From Toxorhynchites rutilus septentrionalis (Eukaryota; Arthropoda; Insecta; Diptera; Culicidae), in assembly GCF_029784135.1 (NCBI RefSeq), contig NC_073746.1, positions 163,546,296 through 163,610,295 on the forward strand: a DNA stretch of 64,000 nt. Direction: 5' to 3'. Under the pieces are notes generated by a model. It saw nothing but the letters and a program-made list of their open reading frames with translations. It was not told the DNA's origin and did no database searches. Shown piece after piece: positions 1-9,120 of the stretch. The position numbers and the translations under genes were made by a program. Numbering within the stretch: position 1 is the first letter of the stretch; each line of letters begins with the position of its first letter.

Positions 1-690
1 TTTTGAGTTGCAATAAATATTTCTACGGTGGTTAGACACTCCACTCCTCTCTCTAAGGGGTAGCTGCCATACAAACGAAACAGAAATTTCTCCATTACTC
101 GAGAATTAATCAAGCAAGTACAACCACATTAGGCATATGGAGGTTTTAGGGTACACGAAACGTTTCTATGGTGAATCGAAACTACTCCTTTCTCTCTAAG
201 AGGGGCTGCCATACAAATGAAACACAAATTTATGCATTACTCGAAAACTAATCAAGCAAACGGAGCCGAATTTAGCATATGGAGACTTTAGGGAGCAATA
301 AATGTTTTTTTTGTATGGTGGTTTGACACAGGGTGCTGAACAACTCGAAAACTAATCAAACAAATGGAATTGAACTTAGCATATAGAGGTTTTAGGGATC
401 GATAAACGTTTCTATGGTGGTTCGACACTCCTCCCTCCTCTCTAAGGGGAGGCTGCCATACAAATGAAACACAAATTTCTGCATAATCCAAAAACTAATC
501 AATCAAATGGAGCCAAATTTGGCATGTGAAGGTTTTTGAATACGAGAAATGTTTCTATGATGGTATGGCAACCCTCCTTCCTCTGAAATGGAGAGGGGGT
601 CCCGTGAAAATAATATACATATTTCAACCAAACATGACAATTGAATTTTTTTTAATGTGATAAAACGCACTCCTATATCTTCTGTTACCT
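1..690 (-). repeat. CTGACCCGGC-family repeat, distal half, reversed; runs off the window start
   Basis: This stretch is built from imperfect tandem units of roughly 130 bp. Each unit has a C-rich 'ctctaagggg' island, a 'gctgccatacaaa' motif, an 'actcgaaaactaatcaa' motif and a 'catatggaggttttaggg' motif; unit islands fall near 50, 190 and 445. The same units occur in opposite orientation in the complete copy at 29128-30202, which identifies the family and the reverse orientation here. The short open frames are shadows of the repeat. The (GACA)n/(TA)n tail of the element must lie before position 1. The family shows no ORF, so I leave its class open. Confidence 0.75.
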
Positions 691-1274
691 ATATACAGGC
701 AAACCTTTTTTTGTGCGGTCGATAGGGACCGCACAAAAAAGTCGCATAAAAAAATTGTGTAAAACTTAACCAGCAGCTTTAAAAATCGAGTTCGGTACGC
801 ATTTTGAAAAAACCTTTTTTTGTGCGATAGATAGGGACGGTATTAAAAAAGTTTCCCCCAAGAAAATAACTCAAATCCAGGCCATTTACCGTTCGATTTC
901 CTTTTGTTTCCCTGCTTTGCGATTGGACACTTTGCCTTTTGGGTTGCGCGTGGCTGTTTGTGCTTTTAGTTGCATGTCGAAACGTGTTGCTGTTAGAAAT
1001 CATGTCATGCCGAAACTTAGAAAAACATTTGATGAGATGACGGAATTGATTTCAGAAGAGGATAATTGAGACGCAAATATACTTTTTTCGCACTGAAATG
1101 CATATAAATCATTGAAACAAACTAAATGGACGATAACTTCGTCAAATATGCTTCTTTTCATACACCGCACAAAAAAAATCGCACAAAAAAAACCGCACAA
1201 GAACAGAAAATCGCACAAAAAAATCGCACAAGAACAGAAAATCGCACCAAAAAAAAAATCGCATAAAACAGGAT
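691..1274. repeat. A-rich element with CGCACAAAAAAA arrays, inserted in the preceding repeat
   Basis: This block separates the two halves of the reversed CTGACCCGGC repeat. Its left end has an inverted repeat around 709-740 (ttttttgtgcggtc ... gaccgcacaaaaaa). Its right end (about 1165-1268) is an array of 'tcgcacaaaaaaa' units of about 13-16 bp, partly interleaved with 'agaacagaaa'. The middle (about 780-1160) has no recognisable coding content. An analogous arrangement with a different sequence occurs at 36085-36740. I do not recognise the family. Confidence 0.5.
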
Positions 1275-1655
1275 TTACTGTCAATAAAAATGGATCACCG
1301 TATGTGTTGATTAGAGCAAAACTCGAGAAAGGAATTGTCCAATTTAGGGCTGTCTTTATTCTATCATATTTTCTGTATCAAACAATTATTCCATGTAACG
1401 AAGAAACATGTTATTTGCAAGAGGTTGAAAAATCTTGAACGAGGATTGTGTCTGAAAATAATCTGATATTATAATGACGACTTTTGGTAGAAGTACTAGG
1501 AATTTTATAGTAAAAGGTAATTTTAAAGGGTAGATTTTCTAATCAATGAACAGTTCTGCGATTGGACCTATGAACGTGCGCTTAGTAAAAAAAATACGTG
1601 AATGTGATAACGAAAAATAAATTTTGGGCGGGACGAAGTTTTCCGGGTCAGCTAG
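1275..1655 (-). repeat. CTGACCCGGC-family repeat, head half, reversed
   Basis: Reading the minus strand from 1655 gives 'ctagctgacccggaaaac' and 'cgtcccgcccaaaat', then 'ttttactata', 'cagacacaat' and 'cgttcaagatttttc' motifs in the same order as the head of the complete copy at 29128-30202. It is the 5' part of the element whose distal part is at 1-690. No ORF of family type is seen. Confidence 0.75.
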
Positions 1656-2828
1656 TACATTCATAAAACCTTCTATGTCGCGAATTGACAAAATTCAGCC
1701 TTTCATCAGATTGCCAAATAAAAAGAGTAACTATACGTTACAATTTCACATTCGAATCCGAATATCCGTTGATCATTAATTTAGATTCAATCTTATGTCT
1801 ATTGAGAATTCGGCTGGAGGCTCTCAGTTACAAAACTGTTCCATGCATATTACTATAGGGCTAAAAACTCACACATGCGTCTACTCACAGTGTGGGTAGT
1901 TCGCCAAAATATGTCTCACTATGTTGTGTAAATTGCCACGAAATTACATTCCAGTGATAGCAAGCGAATATAGCGTTCCCTGAGCGGGGTAAAAGAGCAA
2001 CGAAGAATTACTCAATATTCACTATCGAGGCAAAGCGACACGCGAACCATCCCACTCTAGTCCTTGGGAAATTGGTCCATAAGTGACAAAAATAAACACA
2101 GAATATTTTCCCGGTGCGCCCACGTGCACACATTCACGCCACGGAGGAATTGAGAGAGCGGTGCCATTGATCTTCGAGATGGTAGATTTGGGGTTGGTTT
2201 GGTTTAGATAAATGCGTTCAGGTCGTGAAGGAATGTGTGGTACGATAGACGGTGCTGTCAAACTGACAAGCTTCGAAAAAAGGATATCGTTCCGGCACGT
2301 ACAAAACGTAGAATAGCTGTTTTCACATACGTGTTATATTTCGGTCTAATTAATTAATTTCCTTTGTCACAAGCGGTCTGGTGATGAAGCATCCGAAGTT
2401 GGTGAAATTCAGATGTCTTTGTTTATGTTTATGCTTATGCGTGCAAGCAAATTGGGAAAGTTTCGATGTCTACGGCTGAATAAATCACGCACTATCATTC
2501 ACATGTCTACTTGTATCTTGGAATAGTCTTGCTTTGATTCTAGAGATGAATGTGAATGTCAAGCAACTCCGAATGTGGATATTTACACAAGTTGCTTTTG
2601 GAATTTTAAACAAGACTGTAATTATACATGAACAAATAAATCAATGAAAACTGATTTTATTCTAAAATACATCTATAACTGTCATTTTACTTAGTTGAAC
2701 GTTTCGATTCTTGTTTAAAAGTTGCAATCCTCATTTGAATAAAAGGTTGCCCTGTTGAAGCTATGAGGAAAGAGCATTTAATTGTTATATGCCAAATCTG
2801 TTTAACATGTACGATGATTGAGGAAACA
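1656..2828. other. Unannotated sequence
   Basis: I see no coding similarity, terminal repeats or tandem repeats here. The open frame at 2022-2261 on the minus strand matches nothing I recognise and is probably chance. Confidence 0.5.
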
Positions 2829-2889
2829 ATCCCCACCAGGGTTGCCACATACAATTCCGTAAAAATTTCTGAAAAATCTGTATGTTTGT

Positions 2890-3185
2890 ATTTTGACGTA
2901 GGACTACGTCTAACCGGAAGATATAGGGGGTGAAATGGAAATCTAGGCACTGAACAAGTAGGAAAAAATGCAAGATTTGGAACGCTTATAACTCGAGCAT
3001 TTCTCAATAGATCGCAAAGGTTTTTGCATCAATTGATAGGAAATATATCTACGCATCTATCATAACGAATAACATTTCATTTTTCTTGAGATAAATAATT
3101 GAATAATTGTGAAATATCCAGCATTGTCAAAATGCACTATGTGCCCATTTTTGATTGGTCCATTTTGTGCTCCTCAAATCGTACC
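2890..3185 (+). repeat. Dispersed repeat with gacgtaggactacgtc head
   Basis: The stretch starts 'gacgtaggactacgtct' and includes 'cttataactcgagcatttct', 'ttgcatcaattgataggaaa' and 'acgcatctatca'. The same string of motifs in the same orientation occurs at 51532-51985, and a short head fragment lies at 38821-38860. It has no ORF. It leads directly into the 5' flank of the first H2A pseudogene. Confidence 0.65.
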
Positions 3186-3562
3186 GACCAAAACGGGCAA
3201 CCAGAGCAGCAGCGAAATAGAAGGAAGCACGATTGGAAAAGAAAAAGAAAAAAATGAACGAAACATTGGTCGCAGTCTCACACATGCGTAATTCTCGAGC
3301 CAGCCAGTCAGCTTAAAAATCCCCGCTCCGCTGCCGTAACGATCATTCTTTGTGTGGACACCGACTGGACAACATCGTTGCTGGACGGGCTGGACGGCGA
3401 GGGATCGAGTGCCTTTCTCAAGGCAAGAGGGCGGAGGTGGTAGCGCTGGAGTAAAGTAGAGTAGAGTTTTCAAAGGGCCTTTCTCAAGGCTAGAGACGAA
3501 TGAACTGCAAAAGTTTACATCGGTTCGCATCACAACACATCAACAAACCAACCCAAGCAGCC
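3186..3562 (+). other. 5' flank / leader of H2A pseudogene 1
   Basis: This is GC-richer sequence upstream of the histone start codon. A 'gcctttctcaaggc' element is repeated near 3411 and 3478, each followed by 'agag'. The final segment 'caacccaagcagcc' directly precedes ATG at 3563, as expected for a short histone leader. No clean TATA box is evident. It is probably the decayed leader and promoter of a replication-dependent histone gene. Confidence 0.4.
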
Positions 3563-3776
3563 ATGTCTGGACATGGTAAAGGAGGAAAAGTGAAGGGAAA
3601 GGCAAAATCCCGCTCGAACCGTGTTGATCTGGAGTTCCCCGCAAGGTTAGCTAGGCCGAGCGCGTTAGTACCAGTGCACCAGTCCACCTAGCCGGCGTTA
3701 TATAGTTTCGGCCGCCGAAGTGATCGAGTTAGCTGGCAAAGATGCTCGCGACGATAAGAAAACCCGCATTCAGAAC
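3563..3776 (+). pseudogene. Histone H2A pseudogene, copy 1
   Basis: The ATG at 3563 opens the H2A N-terminal tail in frame (MSGHGKGGKVKGKAKSRSNR, residues 1-20; R3 is replaced by H). Alignment then continues in shifted frames through the equivalents of RKGNYAERVGAGAPVYLA, EYLAAEVLELAG and ARDNKKTR. About 23 bp covering the 'VGRIHRLL' region is deleted at about 3644, and a TAG closes the first frame at 3689. The C-terminal third, from the docking domain onward, is not recognisable. H2A is the core nucleosome subunit and normally about 124 residues long. This copy cannot encode it. The gene has no intron, as expected for replication-dependent H2A. Confidence 0.85.
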
Positions 3777-4006
3777 AGAACACATTCGGTTCGGTGGACA
3801 TCAAGACAACAGGCAGTTGCAGCGAGTGGCGAGTGGCAAACGCAATCGCAAAACGGCATCAGGTAGCAGAAGAAAAAAAGTTTGTTCTTTATACAAACTG
3901 CTTTGGTGGCAAATTCAGAACAAGGCGGCATCGAGGGCATTCGAAATGGTTTTTTTCAAAACCACGAGTACTAAGTTTTCTAAATTGGAACCATTCCATA
4001 AAACAA

Positions 4007-4022
4007 GGCGCTTTTCAGGGCC
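4007..4022 (+). terminator. Histone 3' stem-loop, degenerate
   Basis: 'ggcgcttttcagggcc' matches the replication-dependent histone 3'-end hairpin (GGYYCTTTTCARRRCC) except for one stem mismatch. It lies 230 bp past the recognisable end of H2A copy 1. In functional genes this hairpin binds SLBP and directs processing without a poly(A) tail. Confidence 0.6.
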
Positions 4023-4238
4023 ATTAAACCTTCCAAAAAAGAGTTTACGAAATACAGTTCAATGCTTTCTAAAACATTATCCAAAATAATAATAAAACAC
4101 AAATTGATTTTTTCATAATTTGTTTGCCAGGATCTGATGAGTATGTGAATTTGGCAGTTGTTCTGAGCTTATTGATAGTTGGGGACTTTCCTGATTATTC
4201 AATTTTCACCAATTCTTAAATTGTTTCCAGATTGAAAG

Positions 4239-4462
4239 TACAGTAATTTACAATTAGTTCGACATTTAGCTAATTGGACGGACATGTAATGCGACTTATT
4301 TAGTTGGACATTTTTGTAAACATAGAGATCCAAATTATGACCCCACATTGAAAGTCGACACTGTACCACTGTCATCGCAAATGTTCAATTACAGGTTAAT
4401 ATCGCCTCCAATCCGACACTGAGTGGCGCTTCGACACGTCGCATTGAATGTAATTTACTGTA
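4239..4462. mobile_element. MITE, TA-flanked, copy A
   Basis: The element body at 4241-4460 has termini 'cagtaatttacaatt' and 'gaatgtaatttactg', with TA on both sides (4239-4240, 4461-4462). The interior shares 'gtaaacat', 'ccacattgaaagtcg', 'ccaatccgacactgagtgg' and other motifs with the reversed copy at 17349-17564. It is about 220 bp, non-coding, and of the pogo/mariner size and target type. A truncated right end of the same MITE is also fused to H2A copy 2 near 5140-5195. Confidence 0.75.
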
Positions 4463-4786
4463 CAACATGTCACAAAGCTGGATGGGATGAAATTTTCCAT
4501 CTGAAAGCTGTGGCGAGTGGCAAACGCAATCGCTAAACAGAAAGGTTTAGCCGAACAAGATGGGGATATCGAGTGATAACAAAACAATAAACTCTTTAGA
4601 TTGAAGATAATTTTGTGATCCTGAAAAGGACACTTTTTATCCTGCATGTGAATCCAACGAGCGAACAAATCGTAATGAATGTAATTTTTTGCCATCGCTC
4701 CCATTTAACGCTCATTCGTTCGTCTCGTTGGACTCGCCCCTCTGGCTGAGTCTGCCGATTTGTCTCTATCCTGTGAGTGTGTACCG
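4463..4786. other. Spacer between the H2A pseudogenes
   Basis: The segment 4490-4590 ('gctgtggcgagtggcaaacgc' and following) is duplicated downstream of H2A copy 2 at 5240-5325, so the two histone units share their 3' flank. At 4617-4632 'gatcctgaaaaggaca' resembles a histone stem-loop on the minus strand, but no minus-strand histone frame adjoins it. Confidence 0.4.
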
Positions 4787-4792
4787 CTAGAG

Positions 4793-4799
4793 TATAAAA
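4793..4799 (+). promoter_or_regulatory. TATA box upstream of H2A pseudogene 2
   Basis: TATAAAA lies about 70 bp upstream of the H2A-like reading region, a normal layout for a histone promoter. It is a relic, since the downstream gene is broken. Confidence 0.4.
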
Positions 4800-4865
4800 C
4801 ACGCGGACCCCAAAAAAATATCTTATTTTCTTTCAAACCGTAAACCCGTGTGGTTGTACGGCATC

Positions 4866-5105
4866 GGCATCGTGGACGTAACAAAGGAGGACAAGTTAAG
4901 GGGAGGGCAAAGTCTCACTCGAGCCGTGCAGGTCTCCAGTTCCCTGTTGGTCGCATTCACTGATTGCTCCGCAAGGGTAACTAGTCCGAACGGATTGGTG
5001 CCGGAGCACCAATATACCTAACAGCGATTATAGAGTTTCGGCCGTCGGAGTGCTCGAGTTGGCTTGCAAAGCTGCTCACGACAATCAGAAAACCCGCATC
5101 AAGAA
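4866..5105 (+). pseudogene. Histone H2A pseudogene, copy 2
   Basis: Nucleotide similarity to H2A runs from the equivalent of SGRGKGGKVKGKAKS through [42 protein letters not shown] and ARDNKKTRI. The start codon is destroyed, frameshifts are frequent, and a TAA near 5020 closes one frame. Unlike copy 1 it keeps the 'VGRIHRLLRKGN' segment, so neither copy is the direct parent of the other in its present form. Confidence 0.8.
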
Positions 5106-5338
5106 CAGAGCAGCTTCGGTTCGGCGCTCATCAAGGCAACAATTAGTTTCAGTGAGTGGCAAAGTGTTTCTCCGGCACGTCGCATTAAATGTAATTCACT
5201 GAACAACATGTTCAAGCTGGATGGGAAGAAATTTTCCAACTGTGAAAGCTGTGGCGAGTGGCAAACGCAATAGCTAAACAGGAAGGTTTAACCGAATAAG
5301 ATGGGAATATCGAGTGATAACAAAAACACAACGCCAAA

Positions 5339-5354
5339 GGTTCTTTTCAGAACC
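5339..5354 (+). terminator. Histone 3' stem-loop, perfect
   Basis: 'ggttcttttcagaacc' forms a perfect 6-bp stem with a TTTC loop, matching the replication-dependent histone 3' element. It lies 234 bp downstream of the recognisable part of H2A copy 2, after the duplicated 3' flank. Confidence 0.75.
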
Positions 5355-5355
5355 A

Positions 5356-6362
5356 ACAAACTGGATCCGTAGCGGATATTGTGAAACCTGTGAATCATCG
5401 TAATGTGCGTTCGGCCGAAAATATTGCTGCTGTTGCTGCCAGTGTGGAGGATGACCCGAATGTTTCGATTCCACGGCGTGCTCAGCAATTGGGCTTGTCA
5501 AACACATCATTGTGGCGAATTTTGCATTTGGACTTGCACATACATCCATATAGAGTCCAACTGGTACAAAAATTAGAGCGTGGTGACCATGGAATGCGTC
5601 GATTGGGTGAACGAACAACAGCAGTAAAATGCTGAATTTTCGCATCAAATTTTCTTCAGCGACATTTCGAGTTCGGTGGCTATGTGAACACCCAAAATTT
5701 TCGTATATGGGGCTCAGAAAATCCACACGTGATTGTTGAGAGGCCATTGCATCCGCCAAAAGTAACTGTTTGGTGCGCATTATGGTCTGGTGGAGTCATC
5801 GGGCCGTATTTCTTTGAAAATGAGGACGGCGAGACGGTAACTGTGAATGGTGAGCGCTATGGCCGCATGTTTTTTGCCACAAATTGAAGATATGGATACG
5901 AATGACATGTGGTTTCAGCAGGACGGCGCCATGTGCCACACAACACGACCGAACATGGCCATATTGCGAACGAAAATTGAGGGACGCATAATTTCGCGTT
6001 TTGGTGATGCCAATTGGCCGTCCAGATCATGCGATTTGAACCCGCTAGACTTTTTTTTTGTGGGGTTATGCGAAAGACCGTGTCTATGCCAACTCTCCGC
6101 AAACTCATGAACATTTGAAAGACAACATTCGTGAAGTTATGACCGAGATACCGCCCCATATGTGCCGAAAAGTCATCGAAAATTACCTGTTCCGGATCAA
6201 GGTGTGCGAGGAAGCCCTAGGTGTACATTTGAATGATGTTGTATTTCACACATAATGGCATAAACCAAACTTTAATTTGAAATAAAAGTTTCATCGAAAT
6301 TCGAATTCTAAGTGTGTTTTATTTCAATTTACTTTCGGAATTTAAAATTGGAAAACCCGGTA
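5356..6362 (+). pseudogene. DD41D Tc1/mariner-type transposase remnant
   Basis: Pieces in several frames give a helix-turn-helix region (SIPRRAQQLGLSNTSLWRIL, near 5472-5531), then IWGSENPHV, WCALWSGGVIGPYFF, WFQQDGAMCHTT and CDLNPLDFF, ending NDVVFHT at 6252. The second and third catalytic aspartates (QQDG and PLDFF) have 41 residues between them, the signature of DD41D (rosa-like) elements. The first catalytic motif is disrupted by a deletion near 5660, and at least three frameshifts follow. The N-terminus is missing. The right terminus 'gaaaacccgg' ends at 6360 before a TA. Confidence 0.8.
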
Positions 6363-6796
6363 CATAATAAATAAATATAATAAATTCAATATTTAAAATT
6401 GAATTTTAAAAAAATCTGTAAATTTAAAATAATTGTAAATATCTGTAATTCTATACATACAGATTCTGTATCTGAAATTCGGAGGAAAATCTGTAAAATA
6501 CAGAATATTCTGTATATGTGGCAACCCTGATCCCCACACCGAATCTTAGAGTTTTGTCATTGTATAGATTATGTATTTATGAATTATTTCCTACGATTTC
6601 TTCTTCTTCTTCTTCCGAATATTTTTCTTCCGCATCTAAGAGAAACCTAAGTGTAGTATATGAAAATACGACTCGAAAAAATTAAAGGAACAAAGTGCTA
6701 AGTCGAAAATTTTGAGTGACTTTTGACATGCTGTAACACTTCGTGAAAAATCAACGCAGACAGATGGAATATACATCATTTTGAAGCCAACCCAAC

Positions 6797-8099
6797 TAAA
6801 GGGTGTGTCACATCAAATTGCATCACGGAAAAAACGCTGTAGAAATTCGCCCAGTAGACCGATCCTTTTGAAAATTTTAGACAGTAAAATAAAAACTATA
6901 AAACAACTTTTGGCATTTTCTTTTTATTCACACTTCGAGCCCAAGCCCGTATGCTCGCACTTTCCTCTTTACCCCGTTCATAAGGCTCTGTACAACGTCA
7001 GGTTGTAGTTTTTTTTTGAACAGAAATCCATTTTCTCTTGAAGTCCGCTTCCGATTTGACAACTTTTGGGTTCTTCCGGAGGGCCTGCTTCATAATCGCC
7101 CAATATTTCTCTATTGGGCGAAGCTCCGGCGCGTTAGGCGGGTTCATTTCCTTTGGCACGAAGGTGACCCCGTTGGCTTCGTACCACTCCAACACGTCCT
7201 TTGAATAGTGGCACGAAGCGAGATCCGGCCAGAAGATGGTAGGGCCCTCGTGCTGCTTCAATAGTGGTAGTAAGCGCTTCTGTAGGCACTCCTTAAGGTA
7301 AACCTGCCCGTTTACCGTGCCGGTCATCACGAAGGGGGCGCTCCGCTTTCCGCAAGAGCAGATCGCTTGCCACATCATGTACTTTTTGGCAAACTTGGAT
7401 AGTTTCTGCTTGCGAATCTCCTCCGGAACGCTGAATTTGTCCTCTGCGGAGAAGAACAACAGGCCCGGCAGCTGACGAAAGTCCGCTTTGACGTAGGTTT
7501 CGTCGTCCATTACCAGGCAATGCAGCTTCGTCAGCATTTCGGTGTACAGCTTCCGGGCTCGCGTCTTCCCCACCATGTTTTGCCTTTCGTCGCGGTTAGG
7601 AGCCTTCTGAACCTTGTATGTACGCAGGCCCTCCCGCTGCTTGGTCCGCTGGATGAATGATCTTGACAAATTCAGCTTATTGGCGACATCCCGGACCGAA
7701 CTTCTCGGATCACGTCTAAACTGCTTAACTACGCGCTTGTGATCTTTTTCACTGACGGAGCATCCATTTTTGCCGTTCTTCACCTTCCGGTCGATGGTTA
7801 GGTTCTCGAAGTATCGTTTTAGTACTCTGCTGACCGTGGATTGGACGATTCCCAGCATCTTACCGATGTCCCGATGTGACAACTCCGGATTCTCGAAATG
7901 AGTGCACAGGATTAATTCACGACGCTCTTTTTCGTTCGACGACATTTTTCCAAATTTACGAAAAATTGACAGTGAAGCATGGCCAACGTGATCTATACAC
8001 TCTTATCTGATTATAAGCGAAAGCTGAAGATGTAATTCCTAAAAATTAAATTTCTACAGCGTTTTTTCCGTGATGCAATTTGATGTGACACACCCTTTA
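6797..8099 (-). mobile_element. Full-length DD37E (ITmD37E-like) transposon, copy 1
   Basis: TIRs at 6799-6847 and 8049-8097 begin 'aagggtgtgtcacatcaaa' and are identical over about 49 bp by eye. TA dinucleotides flank both ends (6797-6798, 8098-8099). The 1,299-bp body encodes one uninterrupted transposase on the minus strand. Length, TA target and catalytic spacing fit the ITmD37E family described from mosquitoes. Intact TIRs plus an intact ORF mark it as the youngest transposon in the window. Confidence 0.9.
6998..7945 (-). CDS. DD37E transposase, 315 aa, intact
   Basis: This encodes a transposase that would bind the TIRs and carry out cut-and-paste at TA. Residues 23-46 form a helix-turn-helix (LSHRDIGKMLGIVQSTVSRV), followed by a second HTH-like segment around 83-105 (SVRDVANKLNLSRSFIQRTK). 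The catalytic residues are D148 (VMDDETYV), D241 (FWPDLASCHY) and E279 (LRPIEKYW); 37 residues separate D241 and E279. The start is the only Met in a good position, just inside the right TIR. The frame ends before the left TIR. No frameshift or stop is present. Activity is an inference only. Confidence 0.9.
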   Translation of the reverse strand: MSSNEKERRELILCTHFENPELSHRDIGKMLGIVQSTVSRVLKRYFENLTIDRKVKNGKNGCSVSEKDHKRVVKQFRRDPRSSVRDVANKLNLSRSFIQRTKQREGLRTYKVQKAPNRDERQNMVGKTRARKLYTEMLTKLHCLVMDDETYVKADFRQLPGLLFFSAEDKFSVPEEIRKQKLSKFAKKYMMWQAICSCGKRSAPFVMTGTVNGQVYLKECLQKRLLPLLKQHEGPTIFWPDLASCHYSKDVLEWYEANGVTFVPKEMNPPNAPELRPIEKYWAIMKQALRKNPKVVKSEADFKRKWISVQKKTTT

Positions 8100-9036
8100 G
8101 TTTTTTTTGAACAGAAATCCATTTTCTCTTGAAGTCCGTCTCCGATTTGACAACTTTTGGGTTTTTCCGGAGGGCCTGCTTCATAATCGCCCAATATTTC
8201 TCTATTGGGCGAAGCTCCGGCGCGTTGGGCGGGTTCATTTCCTTTGGCACGAAGGTGACCCCGTTGGCTTCGTACCACTCCAACACGTTCTTTGAATAGT
8301 GGCACAAAGCGAGATCCGGCCAGAAGATGGTCGGGCCCTCGTGCTGCTTCAATAGTGGTAGTAAGCGCTTCTGTAGGCACTCCTTTAGGTAAACCTGCCC
8401 GTTTACCGTGCCGGTCATCACGAAGGGGGCGCTCCGCTTTCCGCAAGAGCAGATCGCTTGCCATACCATGTACTTTTTGGCAAATTTGGATAGTTTCTGC
8501 TTGCGAATCTCCTCCGGAACGCTGAATTTGTCCTCTGCGGAGAAGAACAACAGGCCCGGCAGCTGACGAAAGTCCGCTTTGACGTAGGTTTCGTCGTCCA
8601 TTACCAGGCAATGCGGCTCCGTCAGCATTTTGGTGTACAGCTTCCGGGCTCGCGTCTTCCCCACCATGTTTTGCCTTTCGTCGCGGTTAGGAGCCTTCTG
8701 AACCTTGTATGTACGCAGGCTCTCCCGCTGCTTGGTCCGCTGGACGAATGAACTTGACAAATTCAGCTTATTGGCGACATACCGGACCGAACTTCTCGGA
8801 TCACGTCTAAACTGCTTAACTACGCGCTTGTGATCTTTTTCACTGACGGAGCATTCATTTTTGCCGTTCTTCACCTTCCGGTCGATGGTTAGGTTCTCGA
8901 AGTATCGTTTTAGTACTCTGCTGACCGTGGATTGGACGATTCCCAGCATCTTACCGATGTCCCGATGTGACAACTCCGGATTCTCGAAATGAGTGCACAG
9001 GATTAATTCACGACGCTTTTTTTCGTTCGACGACAT
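8011..9036 (-). CDS. DD37E transposase copy 2 with read-through C-terminus (341 aa)
   Basis: It is nearly identical to copy 1 over residues 1-312, with all three catalytic residues kept (MDDET, FWPDL, RPIEK). After ISVQKK the frame does not stop as copy 1 does. It continues into the right TIR of copy 1 (encoding KGVSHQIASRKKRC...), because this copy lost its own 3' UTR and left TIR and abuts copy 1 directly. Its other TIR is also gone: homology stops at about 9145, where copy 1 has the TIR start. It is thus a TIR-less element that cannot move in cis. Differences from copy 1 include S244L and D250N. Confidence 0.8.
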   Translation of the reverse strand: MSSNEKKRRELILCTHFENPELSHRDIGKMLGIVQSTVSRVLKRYFENLTIDRKVKNGKNECSVSEKDHKRVVKQFRRDPRSSVRYVANKLNLSSSFVQRTKQRESLRTYKVQKAPNRDERQNMVGKTRARKLYTKMLTEPHCLVMDDETYVKADFRQLPGLLFFSAEDKFSVPEEIRKQKLSKFAKKYMVWQAICSCGKRSAPFVMTGTVNGQVYLKECLQKRLLPLLKQHEGPTIFWPDLALCHYSKNVLEWYEANGVTFVPKEMNPPNAPELRPIEKYWAIMKQALRKNPKVVKSETDFKRKWISVQKKLKGVSHQIASRKKRCRNLIFRNYIFSFRL

Positions 9037-9120
9037 TTTTCCAAATTTACGAAAAATTGACAGTGAAGCATGGCCAACGTGATCTATACACTCTTATCTG
9101 ATTATAAGCGAAAGCTGAAG

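Larger units (their letters stand above)
2829..6537. mobile_element. Composite hAT-like element carrying histone H2A-derived sequence
   Basis: The left terminus at 2837 reads 'cagggttgccacatac'; the right terminus ends at 6529 as 'tatgtggcaaccctg', a near-perfect inverted repeat of about 16 bp. The termini are flanked by an identical 8-bp duplication, 'atccccac', at 2829-2836 and 6530-6537, the target-duplication length typical of hAT elements. The core of the family is the 'aatctgtaaa'-rich sequence at 2837-2890 and 6363-6529; a right-end relative lies at 56195-56320. Between the arms sit a dispersed repeat, two H2A pseudogenes, a MITE and a DD41D transposon remnant. No hAT transposase is visible. 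Whether the element moved with this cargo or received it by later insertion cannot be decided here. Confidence 0.7.

Noticed and set aside
1..660. CRISPR-like or satellite array
   Set aside because: Units are imperfect, without spacer structure, and are internal repeats of a dispersed element also seen at 29128-30202.
1112..1438. Lysine-rich 108-codon protein
   Set aside because: Translation of the cgcacaaaaaa array; no stable frame biology.
4617..4632. Minus-strand histone stem-loop suggesting a divergent histone gene
   Set aside because: The stem is weak (mismatch at the base) and no histone-like frame lies upstream on the minus strand.
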